Counted from the first letter of the stretch, positions 1 through 7,811 are shown. The stretch: 14,443 bases of DNA from Thermoflexus sp. (GCA_028276215.1 JAPYWT010000013.1:1-14443), one strand, 5' to 3'. Notes: a model not told the origin generated them from the sequence alone. Numbers and translations: made by a program.

Positions 1-17
1 CGGCGGCGAAGCCGCCG
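1..17. repeat. Short perfect hairpin at the window edge
   Basis: CGGCGGC (1-7) and GCCGCCG (11-17) form a 7-bp stem with a GAA loop. There is no adjacent T-run, so it is not called a terminator. It may belong to the same dispersed repeat as the palindrome at 39-76. Confidence 0.5.
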
Positions 18-38
18 CCCCCAAACCCCCTCATTTCT

Positions 39-76
39 CCCCCTCCCCGCGCCGCGCAGCGGCAGCGGGGAGGGGG
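39..76. repeat. Large GC-rich palindromic hairpin
   Basis: CCCCCTCCCCGC (39-50) pairs perfectly with GCGGGGAGGGGG (65-76). Inside, GCCGC (51-55) pairs with GCGGC (59-63), so nearly the whole segment folds. Such C/G-rich palindromes are common dispersed intergenic repeats in GC-rich bacteria. It lies beyond the terminator, and nothing else is evident in 1-188. Confidence 0.7.
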
Positions 77-188
77 CCGGGGGGAGGGGTGAGTCCAAAG
101 GGTCAGGTGGTCAGTATGCCGGTTTATGTCTGGGTTAATTTTTTAAAGTTCATCACAGTCAGCGCCTGAATAGTTACCTTTTGCAAAC

Positions 189-225
189 AAAAAGTGCCGG
201 GCGTTCTGATACGTCCGGCACTTTT
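189..225 (-). terminator. Strong intrinsic terminator closing the minus-strand run
   Basis: The stem 190-204/211-225 is 15 bp with one G-T wobble and a 6-base loop (TCTGAT), starting 28 bases past the radical SAM stop. On the minus strand it is followed by TTTTTGTTTG. The opposite arm also ends in four T on the plus strand, so it may work both ways. Confidence 0.85.
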
Positions 226-252
226 GCCGAAGAAATCTATCGCTGGACGGAT

Positions 253-1791
253 TTACCAGTGGATGCGGTTCGTCTGCAAGACCCTCATTCCTTCCAGCCG
301 CAGGAGTTCGGGGAGGACGGCCCGGTAGACGGCGCAGTAGGGGGACGGGGCCGCCGGGGTGCCCCGCTGCCGTTGGGCCAGCAGCGGGCATCCCCCCGCG
401 CAGACGTAGCGCCAGGGGCATTCCCTGCACTCCTCCTTCTCCTCCACCGGCGGGTTGCGGAACCCGTCCTCCGCCCGCACCGCCGCCAGCGGGTCTCCCT
501 CCCAGACCGTGCCGACGGTCCGCCCCATCTCCATATGGCAGCGGGCCAGTTCTCCCCCCGGACCGACCACGATGTAGGCGTGCCCGGCGCCGCAGGGGTA
601 GCGGTGGGGGGCGCTCAGGTCGCAGCGGTCCAGCAGATTGCAGATGGCAGATTGCAGATTGCCGGTCGTGGATTGCAGACGGCGCTCCATCTCGGAGAGG
701 GCACCCTGCAGGCCCGCGATGAGGCGCTCCGGGTCGGGGGTCAGGTCGGGGCGGCCGGGGGCCGGGCGGACAAAGTTCAGGTTGAAGGGGAGGCCCCGGT
801 CCAGCGCGAAGGCCACTATCTCTGCCAGCCCGTCCACGTTGTGTGCGGTGACGGTCACGGAAAGGTGGGGGGTGAGGCCTGAGGCCTGTGCCTGCTCTAT
901 CCCCTCCGCGATGCGGGCAAAGGAACCGGCGCCGCTCTCCGATGCCCGCTGCCCGTCGTGGGCCGGGCCCAGGCCGTCCAGGGAGATGGCCAGACGGATG
1001 CCCTCGTCCCGCAGCCACTGGAGCAGGCCCGGGGTCAGGGTGGTGCCGTTGGTCAGGAGCACTTCCCGCATGTCCAGGCCGGCCTCGGGGGCGCGCGCCC
1101 GCGCATACCGGTGGACGGCGCGGAGAGTGGGGAGGTTCAGGGTGGGCTCGCCGCCGGCGTACTTGAGTTTCAGGGCCCGGAAGCCGTGGGCGCGCGCGGA
1201 GCGGATGGCCCCGTCCACCGCCGCCCTCCCGACCTCCGGGGGCATGTCGGCCTGGCCCCGGGGGGCATAGCAGTAGGCGCAGCGGAGGTTGCAGCGGGTG
1301 GTGAGGTGGAGCCAGACTGTGAAGACGTGAAACGTGAGGGCGTGAAACGTAAGGGCGTGAAACGTAAAGGCGTGAAACGTGAAGGCGTGAGGCGTATTGC
1401 GGGTTGCGTTTTCCGTTGCATGGGCCGGGGTCAGCAGGCCCAGGGCGGCCAGTTGGCGGGCGGTGGGATCGGCCAGGGGGGCCGGGGCGGCGAAGGCGTC
1501 CAGGGCCCGCGCCGCCGGGCCGTTCAGCACCACCACCCCGGCGGGGCCGGTGGGGCTGAAAGCCACCTGGTACCCGCCGGGGAGAGGGGCGCGGTAGAGA
1601 GCGGGGGCCAGCCCCCAGAGCCCACCCGCTGGCAGACCGGCCTGGATAGGGGCGGCGGCCGGCGCGCAGGCGCAGTCGGACTCGGAGGGCTCAATGGCAG
1701 AGATGGCCGTGGAGAAATTCTCGCAAGCGCAATCGGATTCGCCGAGATTGCCAGAAAGTGGAGCATATACGATGAGGCAAGGGGGGGTCAC
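253..1791 (-). CDS. Radical SAM/SPASM protein with N-terminal PqqD-like region
   Basis: 512 aa from GTG 1791, chosen because AAGGAG lies 6 bases upstream (1798-1803) and the start overlaps the acetyltransferase stop as GTGA. A TTG at 1842 is less likely. Layout: an odd N-terminal stretch with two ESDCAC copies (18-42); a PqqD/RRE-like region (about 65-120, VVVLNGPAARALDAF); a repeat-encoded linker (136-158); and the radical SAM core with C167-x3-C171-x2-C174 for the 4Fe-4S cluster and YAGGEP (211-216). A second repeat-encoded linker follows (373-390), then a SPASM domain with cysteines 400, 418, 455, 458, 464, 468 and 486 in the standard Cx(n)Gx4C...Cx2Cx5Cx3C...C layout, binding two more clusters. 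Such enzymes mature peptides (sactipeptide, quinohemoprotein or mycofactocin type) or sulfatases. No precursor peptide or sulfatase is visible in the window. Confidence 0.92.
   Translation of the reverse strand: MTPPCLIVYAPLSGNLGESDCACENFSTAISAIEPSESDCACAPAAAPIQAGLPAGGLWGLAPALYRAPLPGGYQVAFSPTGPAGVVVLNGPAARALDAFAAPAPLADPTARQLAALGLLTPAHATENATRNTPHAFTFHAFTFHALTFHALTFHVFTVWLHLTTRCNLRCAYCYAPRGQADMPPEVGRAAVDGAIRSARAHGFRALKLKYAGGEPTLNLPTLRAVHRYARARAPEAGLDMREVLLTNGTTLTPGLLQWLRDEGIRLAISLDGLGPAHDGQRASESGAGSFARIAEGIEQAQASGLTPHLSVTVTAHNVDGLAEIVAFALDRGLPFNLNFVRPAPGRPDLTPDPERLIAGLQGALSEMERRLQSTTGNLQSAICNLLDRCDLSAPHRYPCGAGHAYIVVGPGGELARCHMEMGRTVGTVWEGDPLAAVRAEDGFRNPPVEEKEECRECPWRYVCAGGCPLLAQRQRGTPAAPSPYCAVYRAVLPELLRLEGMRVLQTNRIHW
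635..683. repeat. Heptanucleotide repeat AGATTGC inside the radical SAM gene
   Basis: Four adjacent 7-bp units, AGATTGC or AGATGGC (635-662), then one unrelated heptad, then two decayed units (GGATTGC, AGACGGC) to 683, all in the same 7-base phase. In the coding frame it encodes the linker between the radical SAM core and the SPASM domain (NLQSAICNL and neighbours). Confidence 0.85.
1325..1395. repeat. 15-bp in-frame tandem repeat inside the radical SAM gene
   Basis: About 4.7 copies of a 15-bp unit (plus strand, GCGTGAAACGTGAGG with variants). On the coding strand it gives the pentapeptide HAFTF or HALTF, five times over, just before the radical SAM core. The core GTGAAACGTGA is the same sequence as in the intergenic array at 12257-12326, but the period is 15 rather than 7 or 21. 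Confidence 0.92.
1664..1740. repeat. Imperfect 57-bp-spaced duplication encoding ESDCAC twice
   Basis: The 20 bases at 1721-1740 recur at 1664-1683 with four mismatches, three of which are A/G or T/C changes. The offset is 57 bases, exactly 19 codons. Both copies are read in the radical SAM frame and give ESDCAC. The copies look like part of a longer tandem unit. Confidence 0.6.
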
Positions 1792-2282
1792 GGCCTGCTC
1801 CTTGCTTCCAAAAATTGCAGCCCCAGGGCCATTTCTATCCAATCCCCTTCTTTCCGGCCCGTGGGCACGAAGCCGTGCTTCGTGAAAAGGCGTAGGGCCC
1901 GATAGTTATCCGCGCGGGTCGTCAATACCAACCGGGCCAATCCGCGCTCATGGGCCCAGGCGATGGCTTCAAGTAACATTTGTGTCCCCAGCCCGTGTCC
2001 TCTGGCAGTAGCGAGTAATCCGATACCCAGTTCAGCCTCTCCGTTGGCATCAGTAGGGAACAGGCGGCACCAGCCCACGACGTTTGCTCCCTCCACGGCT
2101 ACCAGCAGGAGATGGCAGGGGCAATCGGGCCGGGCCAGCGCGTGCTCCCAGGCCGGAGTGGGCTCAAAGCGGGGTGTGCGCATCATCCCCTCGGCGCAGA
2201 CGGCGTTGATAGTCCCGATCAGGGAATTCTGATCGGCCATCCTGTACCGCCGGATCTTATGCGGCCAGGGTACTGAGAACAT
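1788..2282 (-). CDS. GNAT-family N-acetyltransferase
   Basis: Predicted to transfer an acetyl group from acetyl-CoA to an amine; the substrate is unknown. The core motif A is visible as LGIGLLATARGHGLGTQML (85-103), with the R/Q-x-x-G-x-G/A pyrophosphate loop in RGHGLG. Motif B is NYRALRLFTKHGF (126-138). I chose ATG 2282 (164 aa) because it keeps the first strand, KIRRYRMAD, which GNAT proteins need. A start at 2240 would remove it and a start at 2375 adds unrelated sequence. Neither start has a good Shine-Dalgarno site, which fits translational coupling with the large STAND gene it overlaps. Its TGA overlaps the GTG of the radical SAM gene. GC content is intermediate between the ATPase core and the flank. 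Possible roles are self-resistance or peptide modification together with the radical SAM protein, but nothing in the sequence shows this. Confidence 0.87.
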   Translation of the reverse strand: MFSVPWPHKIRRYRMADQNSLIGTINAVCAEGMMRTPRFEPTPAWEHALARPDCPCHLLLVAVEGANVVGWCRLFPTDANGEAELGIGLLATARGHGLGTQMLLEAIAWAHERGLARLVLTTRADNYRALRLFTKHGFVPTGRKEGDWIEMALGLQFLEARSRP

Positions 2283-5200
2283 CGTAGGGACCAAACAAGA
2301 TCTGCAACTGATGCCAGAAATACCATTGCTCGCGGTCTCTCCGATACATTGCAGCCATCTCGGAAACGGCATCATAAATGGCTTTCAACTCACGAGCATT
2401 GAGCCTCTTCAGGCGTTCGTGAATCACCCGGAGCGCCCGGCGCATGTCGCGGAAGTCATCCGCGATCAATTTGTCGTACTCCAGCGCCAGGGCGAATTCT
2501 TGTGCCGCGGCCTGCAGATCAGGATAGGGGGGGGCTTTCCCCGAGCGTTCAAAAGCGTCCATGGCCCGCACTCCTTTCAGCACGTGCATGCGGGCCAGTT
2601 GAGCGAAGATACCCAGGACTGTATCTTCCCGGACCTGAGGGAAGGAGGATGGAGTAATCAGGTAGGAAGCAAATTGTTGCCGGACCTCCTGTTCTATGGT
2701 CTGCAGGTGCTGGTCCAGAGCTGCATCCTGAGCATAATAGTACATCCAGGCCAGTCCCAGCGCTCCGTCCAGGTACTGCGCCCAGAAGCCGTTTTCCCGG
2801 GCCATTTCCATAGATTGCCGCAGCGCTTTTTCGGCTGCTACCCTGTGTGTCTGCAGGTCAACATCAGGGGATGGGAAACGACAGAACTCACGGTGGGTAA
2901 TCCCTTTCTCATAGAGGGCGGCGACCAACCGTTCGGGTTCCCTCGGTTCTTGGGAGAAAATCTCAAAGGCCCTCTGGCTGTGCTCCAGGGATTTCTGCAG
3001 AAGGCGGACCCGCTCCTGCTCCGGGCAGGGGGGTTCGCTCATAAACCGGTAACATGCCGCCAGAGAGAGATGCGCCAGCCCTTCTCCTCGTGGGAATTGT
3101 GTTTGCTGGGCAATCGCCAATGCCTGAAGAGCATACGTTTCCGCTTCCCGGTATTCTCCAGCATAAATCTCTATCCCGGCGAGGGTATTCAACGTGAGGG
3201 CCACCCTGGCCGGTAATCCGTGTTTCTTACGGAGGCCCAGGGCATCCCGTGCGTGAATTCGGGCTGCAGCGAATGCTCCCCTTAACATCAGAGCAAAAGC
3301 CAGGTTGGTCAGGGTGTTGGCCTGCTCCATTTCCATATTCAGGCCTCTCCAATAAGGGAGGGCCCGCCAGTACATCTCCGCTGCTGCGATAAATTGCCCC
3401 TGCACGCGCCGCAGGTATCCCAGGGTATTATACAGTTGGCCTCTGATGATATTCCAGCGAATCGTGGCTTCTGATGAGGGAAGTGCCTCTACTTTCGCCT
3501 TTACCCGGGAAAGCAAATGCTCCGCCTCCTGCAGGTTCCCCTGATAGGTCATCAGGAGCGCTTCGGCCAGGTTCAGTTCGGTCACGGCTATCTCTCCGCC
3601 CTGTTCGATCAGGTCGCTGGCGTCCTCCCGCAGGCGGCGGGTCACTCTCAGGGCCTCTTCGTATTGTCCGGCGGCGATCAACCGCTTCACCCAGCGAACT
3701 GACGCGTCGGCCAGGAAATCGGCCCGTTGGATTCCATCTACAATGGCTTCCCGGTCCTGCGGGTCCCGTTCTCGCCAGAAGTCCAGCAACTCCGCCCTTA
3801 ACTGGATGTCCAGCATTTCATCACCGATGGAGAGGGCTTCTTCCGCCAGCCGAAGGTATTCCTGGAAGCCCCCCTGGGCATTGTGCCGCAGAGTGTAATG
3901 GAGATTCTCAGCAAGGGTGTCCCGCAGGCGAGTTGAGGGCCCGTAAATCTCCCCAAAATCAGGGAGATTGGGCTCAGCCGATTTATAGATTCCAGCGATC
4001 TCTTCACGAATCCGATCTAACCGTTGAGAATAGTAGGCTTTCAAGGATCGGAATATCCTCAATGGAACGGCCTCACGGGGGTCGCGAAGCAAGGCGTACA
4101 TCTCATCGTGCAGGAAGAGCCGCTGGTCGGCCGGGCGAGTTTTGACAAAAGATAGTTCCCGGGCCCACTTGCAGGCCTCTATGACTTCCGCCTCTTCTGC
4201 CTCCAAAAGCATCGCCAGCAATTCCGCATCAGCCCCTTTACGCAGCCAGCCCATCACCTCAATGAAGCCTCCGAGAGGAGAAAGGGACTGGCGAATCAGC
4301 GTCTGAACCCTTTGCAGCAATTCCCGCTGATTTCGTTGACGCTCTTCAGGGCTCAACTTTTGTGCTTCTGTCAGGGATTGTGCTGCCCGGAACGGTTCAC
4401 CGCTGATGGCCAGATGGTCAATGGCCAGGGCCAGAAGAATCGGGCGGATCGTCCCGTCGTCCTTCAGCGCGTGGAAGAGCATCCGGCGAAATGTCTCATT
4501 CCACTGGTGGATCCGCTCCGCCACGAAGCGATCCCGGTGGTTGTCGCTGGCCTGGAGAGTGGATACCAACTTTTCAAAGTACTCCAGGGTTTCCTCTTCC
4601 GTCAGGCCGGAGAGGACGATGGAGCAAAAAGTACCTGTCCTGCCCAACTCTTGCTCCACAGGGATTGGAACCGGACGCCCGGCCAGGAGCACAGCGGTGT
4701 TCACCGCGCTGGGGAGAAACTCTTTCAGCAGCCAGTCATACACAAGAGCACGCGCTGTAGGAATCCCCAGGCGGGAGGCAACGGGATCCTCCTGCAAGAA
4801 GAGCCTCTCCACGGTGTCCAGCGCCAGCACGACCGGGGTCGCCCGGGAAATGCCATTCAAATCCTCCAGAAATGCCCGGATCACTTTGTTTCTTTGTTCC
4901 TGCCATTGGGCTCGTTCTTCCCGGGTGATTTGATACAATTTCTCACGCTCCTCCCGGTAGTGCTCAAACCCTGTTCCGTCCGGGGCCAGTACCTCCTGGA
5001 TGGCTTGAATCAGCCCCTCCACTGTATGATTTACAGTGTGGTACATATCTACCGGCCTTGCGGCGACGCGCAGAGTGGGCTGCTCAGACAGTGTTTTAAG
5101 GAGGTGCTGGAGCAGCCGGGTCTTGCCAATGCCGCCCACACCGGTAATATAGACGATCGATCGCCCTCCCTTCCGGATGGTATCCAGGACCTGTGCAATC

Positions 5201-5283
5201 TCTTTTTCTCTTCCCACCAGTTCAGCAGTGGCGATGGGGCTCAGGTACTGCTCTTCTTGTGAGGCGATAGCGATGGGGGTCAT
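2257..5283 (-). CDS. STAND ATPase with TPR-like C-terminal repeats
   Basis: 1008 aa from the ATG at 5283, chosen for its AGGAGG site and the ATGA overlap with the previous gene. The NTPase module is N-terminal: ELVGREKEI (21-29), Walker A GVGGIGKT (48-55), Walker B VVLALDTVE (151-159), and VLLAGRP (198-204) with the STAND-type arginine. A winged-helix region follows (about 350-420, including RLFLHDEMYALL). From about 480 to 960 the protein is helical, with TPR-like pairs such as ANTLTNLAFALMLRG and TLNTLAGIEIYAGEY in the middle. STAND proteins of this build are ligand-triggered oligomerising switches (MalT, Avs and AP-ATPase relatives). Here neither an N-terminal effector (TIR, nuclease, protease) nor a C-terminal HTH is present, so output must come from a partner. 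It overlaps the following acetyltransferase start by 26 bases. Confidence 0.9.
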   Translation of the reverse strand: MTPIAIASQEEQYLSPIATAELVGREKEIAQVLDTIRKGGRSIVYITGVGGIGKTRLLQHLLKTLSEQPTLRVAARPVDMYHTVNHTVEGLIQAIQEVLAPDGTGFEHYREEREKLYQITREERAQWQEQRNKVIRAFLEDLNGISRATPVVLALDTVERLFLQEDPVASRLGIPTARALVYDWLLKEFLPSAVNTAVLLAGRPVPIPVEQELGRTGTFCSIVLSGLTEEETLEYFEKLVSTLQASDNHRDRFVAERIHQWNETFRRMLFHALKDDGTIRPILLALAIDHLAISGEPFRAAQSLTEAQKLSPEERQRNQRELLQRVQTLIRQSLSPLGGFIEVMGWLRKGADAELLAMLLEAEEAEVIEACKWARELSFVKTRPADQRLFLHDEMYALLRDPREAVPLRIFRSLKAYYSQRLDRIREEIAGIYKSAEPNLPDFGEIYGPSTRLRDTLAENLHYTLRHNAQGGFQEYLRLAEEALSIGDEMLDIQLRAELLDFWRERDPQDREAIVDGIQRADFLADASVRWVKRLIAAGQYEEALRVTRRLREDASDLIEQGGEIAVTELNLAEALLMTYQGNLQEAEHLLSRVKAKVEALPSSEATIRWNIIRGQLYNTLGYLRRVQGQFIAAAEMYWRALPYWRGLNMEMEQANTLTNLAFALMLRGAFAAARIHARDALGLRKKHGLPARVALTLNTLAGIEIYAGEYREAETYALQALAIAQQTQFPRGEGLAHLSLAACYRFMSEPPCPEQERVRLLQKSLEHSQRAFEIFSQEPREPERLVAALYEKGITHREFCRFPSPDVDLQTHRVAAEKALRQSMEMARENGFWAQYLDGALGLAWMYYYAQDAALDQHLQTIEQEVRQQFASYLITPSSFPQVREDTVLGIFAQLARMHVLKGVRAMDAFERSGKAPPYPDLQAAAQEFALALEYDKLIADDFRDMRRALRVIHERLKRLNARELKAIYDAVSEMAAMYRRDREQWYFWHQLQILFGPYDVLSTLAA

Positions 5284-6464
5284 AGTATCCTCCTGTCGGC
5301 CGCGCTGATGTTTTCGGATCGCGAGGGAAGAGAGCCGTACTCCTGCAGGCGTTGCCGATGGTATTCCGCCTCTTCCAACCACCGTTCACGGGTTGCCGGA
5401 TAATCGTTTGCCCACTGCTGGTATAGTTGATAAGCCGTTTGATGAAGACGACGCCACAATTCCGGCTTTTGCGTTTGGAGGTATCGCTCTATCAGTTGCC
5501 GGACGATCCGATCCATCACATAGCCGCGCTGCTCTGCATCCCAGCGCGCCAGTCCCCAGCGAATCAGTTCTTCCCGTACCCGTCGGGACCGGGCATACGT
5601 CCATTGGCGGTACGAATCGTTATCATAATACGTTGCCAGCATATCCGGGATTCGTTCCTCGTCAAAAGCGCGCAACACACAAAGTGCTTCCAAATATTCC
5701 CGTACCGTCCGCCGCCGCTCTTCAGGCACGGGTTCCAGCAATCCTTCCACTGCCTGATCCAGGCTGTAGGCGGCTACCAGGTAATTGGCGAGAGGGTTTC
5801 CGCCAGTGAGTTCATAAATTTCATCAGCGCGGTGGGCTTGCGATGGTGCCTGGCGTTTTAATTGATCTTTCGTAAACAGTGGGTCAAAAGGCTCCAACTC
5901 CGGTTTCCCCAGGGGAACTGCCAGGGTACTCAACTCCGGGTTCTTCCATGGGTAGAGCCTTCCTCGTCCGGTAAGGAGAAGCAGGACGCGCCGTTCCGCG
6001 GCGAGAGGCCCCAGAAGATAATCCTCTAATAAAGGAAGCAGAGCCCAGTCTGACTCATAGACATGATCTACGATCACGACCAATGGCTGCTGCTGGAGGA
6101 ATTTCTGGAGATGCCGGAATACCGTCCGGCTCATCTCCGCCAGGTCTGCGCCAAGACGTTCCCTGGGGCCGCCGGTTTCTATGCTCACCCGCTGAAGGAT
6201 GTCGGCGACAGCCCAGGCCGGGTCCTTTCCGGCGTATTCCTTCAGATCTAACCGGACAACGGGTATCCGCTCCTGGCTGAGTTGATGTTCAAAATGGGAC
6301 CGAAGCCATGTCTTGCCGATTCCCCGCTCTCCCGAAAGGATCAGCACTCCATGCCCATCCCGGCCCTCCTTAAGGGCTTGCACCCTTTCTTCTAACATCT
6401 GCAATTCCTGTTCGCGATTAACGAAAAGTCTTGGCGAGTAAGGAAGCAACTGAACGGCGCTCAT
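5280..6464 (-). CDS. STAND-type AAA ATPase without sensor repeats
   Basis: 394 aa. Starts at once with the FVNREQEL box (14-21) typical of STAND/AAA_16 ATPases. Walker A is SGERGIGKTW (44-53), Walker B VVIVDHV (129-135), and a sensor-like LLLLTGRGR (161-169) follows. The GGNPLA motif (221-226) matches the GxP motif of STAND proteins. Residues 245-330 look like the winged-helix part of the module, and helices follow to an abrupt end just after an AEYHR helix, where a TPR or similar sensor would normally begin. It may therefore be a shortened STAND protein working with the downstream gene product. An AGGGGG ribosome site precedes the ATG inside a GGGGGCCCCCC palindrome. Its TGA overlaps the next ATG by ATGA, arguing for coupled translation and stoichiometric products. 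Confidence 0.85.
   Translation of the reverse strand: MSAVQLLPYSPRLFVNREQELQMLEERVQALKEGRDGHGVLILSGERGIGKTWLRSHFEHQLSQERIPVVRLDLKEYAGKDPAWAVADILQRVSIETGGPRERLGADLAEMSRTVFRHLQKFLQQQPLVVIVDHVYESDWALLPLLEDYLLGPLAAERRVLLLLTGRGRLYPWKNPELSTLAVPLGKPELEPFDPLFTKDQLKRQAPSQAHRADEIYELTGGNPLANYLVAAYSLDQAVEGLLEPVPEERRRTVREYLEALCVLRAFDEERIPDMLATYYDNDSYRQWTYARSRRVREELIRWGLARWDAEQRGYVMDRIVRQLIERYLQTQKPELWRRLHQTAYQLYQQWANDYPATRERWLEEAEYHRQRLQEYGSLPSRSENISAADRRIL
5289..5294 (-). promoter_or_regulatory. Ribosome binding site fixing the start of the large STAND gene
   Basis: AGGAGG on the minus strand lies 5 bases upstream of the ATG at 5281-5283. It favours that start over the GTG-type start 33 codons upstream at 5382, which would put a non-family N-terminus before the VGRE box and overlap the previous gene by about 100 bases. 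Confidence 0.8.
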
Positions 6465-6495
6465 CGGGGGGCCCCCTTTCTTTTTTTTAAATTAA

Positions 6496-7689
6496 TTACC
6501 GCGCGGTTCTGGTAAGCAGCAGGTTTCCTTGAGTATATTGTAAAATGGCTGCTTCTACGTCTTCGCCTGTCAGAAGTCCTTCAGCCCCTTCTCGCCGGAC
6601 ATGTTCTTCAATGACCTGTCGGGTGAGGACCAGCATTTCTCGCGGAAGGGGCATCACCGATCTGGCAAGAACGGTCTCCACATCTCGGAGCGCGGGGGAA
6701 GCCACCGCGTCCAAACTCCCGAAGTTCCCCCCACTGGCAACATAAACTCTGCGGCGTATGATTTCTGCCAGCAAGTCCGGCGTCCAATGAATCACTGCGA
6801 CGTGGTCAGAGAGGAGAAGGGGGAACTGTTCAGCCAAAAGGGGGAAGGTTTCTGTGGGCAGAAATGCCTTCAGGAAGACGTTATCCTGGGCCCATTTTTC
6901 AGCCCGGTGCAATAGAGGCCTCATGCAATCCACAATCATCATCGGGTTGTCTATGGTCTCCGGCGCGCCGTCAAAACCGTCAGCCAGAATGTATACAGAC
7001 GGGAAGCCCAGCATCTTGAGCACAGCCAGCAGATGGGCCCAACGCTCTGCAGGAGGCGGGGCAGGTTGAAACGCCAGAGCGGATTCCAATTCGTCACACC
7101 ATTGCTGGAGTGTGACCTCATCGGGCGGATCGCGCATGACGAACGTCGGATCCAGTACCTCTCGGAGGGGAGAAATTTGGCGGCTCTGGCGGCATAGGTT
7201 GAGATATACGGAAAGGGGCCCGGAGAGGTTCCACTGGAAAAGGTTTGCTATATCTTGTCGCTCAGAAACGTCCAGCCGAAAGAACCAATGGGGCCGGTGG
7301 GCCATTGCCAGAAAGAGCGCCCTGGCGCCCGAGCGAGTCAGGGCCATCAGGTGCTCTTCTTCCGATGGACGCGCATGCCCCCAGGCGAGAAAGGGGGGCA
7401 CGTAGGGGATAGGGAAGGGGCGGTTGGTCTCCTGACCAATCCAGCAGGTCTGCATCACGCTGATACGCAGGGCGGTCTTTCCACCGCCTGCCGGGGCAAA
7501 AACCCAGGAAATCCCATCTCCCCAAACGCGCGCGAAGACCTCGTGCCCGACCAGGTACTCGCTGAGGTGAGGGTCAGCGGCTGCGTCCAACGGACCGAAC
7601 GGGTCAAACCGAAACCCGGCCCACCTCAACCATTCGGGCACCCCAGACGAGTCCGGCGTCTGGTGGAGAGCAGGGGTTGAGGAAGCCAT
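6496..7689 (-). CDS. Soluble P-loop NTPase (paralogue 3, core domain only)
   Basis: 397 aa with no membrane segment and no added DNA-binding domain, so it appears to be the minimal form of the family. It begins with FDPFGP (28-33), matching the NPFGP of the membrane-anchored paralogue. The P-loop APAGGGKT (65-72) keeps the lysine but, like paralogue 1, lacks the first glycine. Walker B is VYILADGFDG (232-241). W302-x4-L-x6-R-V, LPREML (348-353) and EDV (376-378) align with the other two paralogues. The family is unnamed to me; an Orc/STAND-like ATPase fold is likely. No clear Shine-Dalgarno precedes the ATG: the leader there is pyrimidine-rich, so the start is the least certain part, and a GTG at residue 17 is an alternative. 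An AT-rich 31-base gap, including an eight-A run, separates it from the next gene. Confidence 0.83.
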   Translation of the reverse strand: MASSTPALHQTPDSSGVPEWLRWAGFRFDPFGPLDAAADPHLSEYLVGHEVFARVWGDGISWVFAPAGGGKTALRISVMQTCWIGQETNRPFPIPYVPPFLAWGHARPSEEEHLMALTRSGARALFLAMAHRPHWFFRLDVSERQDIANLFQWNLSGPLSVYLNLCRQSRQISPLREVLDPTFVMRDPPDEVTLQQWCDELESALAFQPAPPPAERWAHLLAVLKMLGFPSVYILADGFDGAPETIDNPMMIVDCMRPLLHRAEKWAQDNVFLKAFLPTETFPLLAEQFPLLLSDHVAVIHWTPDLLAEIIRRRVYVASGGNFGSLDAVASPALRDVETVLARSVMPLPREMLVLTRQVIEEHVRREGAEGLLTGEDVEAAILQYTQGNLLLTRTAR

Positions 7690-7811
7690 AGGAATCGTGG
7701 AAGCGGAAGTGAAGGATGGAGAGAAGGACGCTATTCCGGACTCAACAGGGATGAGCCATTTAGTAAAAATGGCATATTCTTAGCCTCGCTGGTTTCCTTG
7801 AAACTGACAAC

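Noticed and set aside
1..252. A RiPP precursor peptide gene downstream of the radical SAM gene
   Set aside because: I looked for a short ORF with a ribosome site on both strands and saw only hairpins and the terminator.
253..1791. Anaerobic sulfatase-maturating enzyme
   Set aside because: The SPASM layout fits, but no sulfatase gene is in the window and the N-terminal PqqD-like region is not typical of that enzyme.
958..1905. Long plus-strand ORF antisense to the radical SAM gene
   Set aside because: It is a shadow of a GC-rich gene whose minus-strand frame has complete CxxxCxxC and SPASM motifs. Its own translation is Gly/Ala/Arg-rich with no recognisable domain.
5284..5382. Longer N-terminus for the large STAND gene
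   Set aside because: The extra 33 residues are not family-like and overlap the previous gene, while the internal ATG has AGGAGG and an ATGA overlap.
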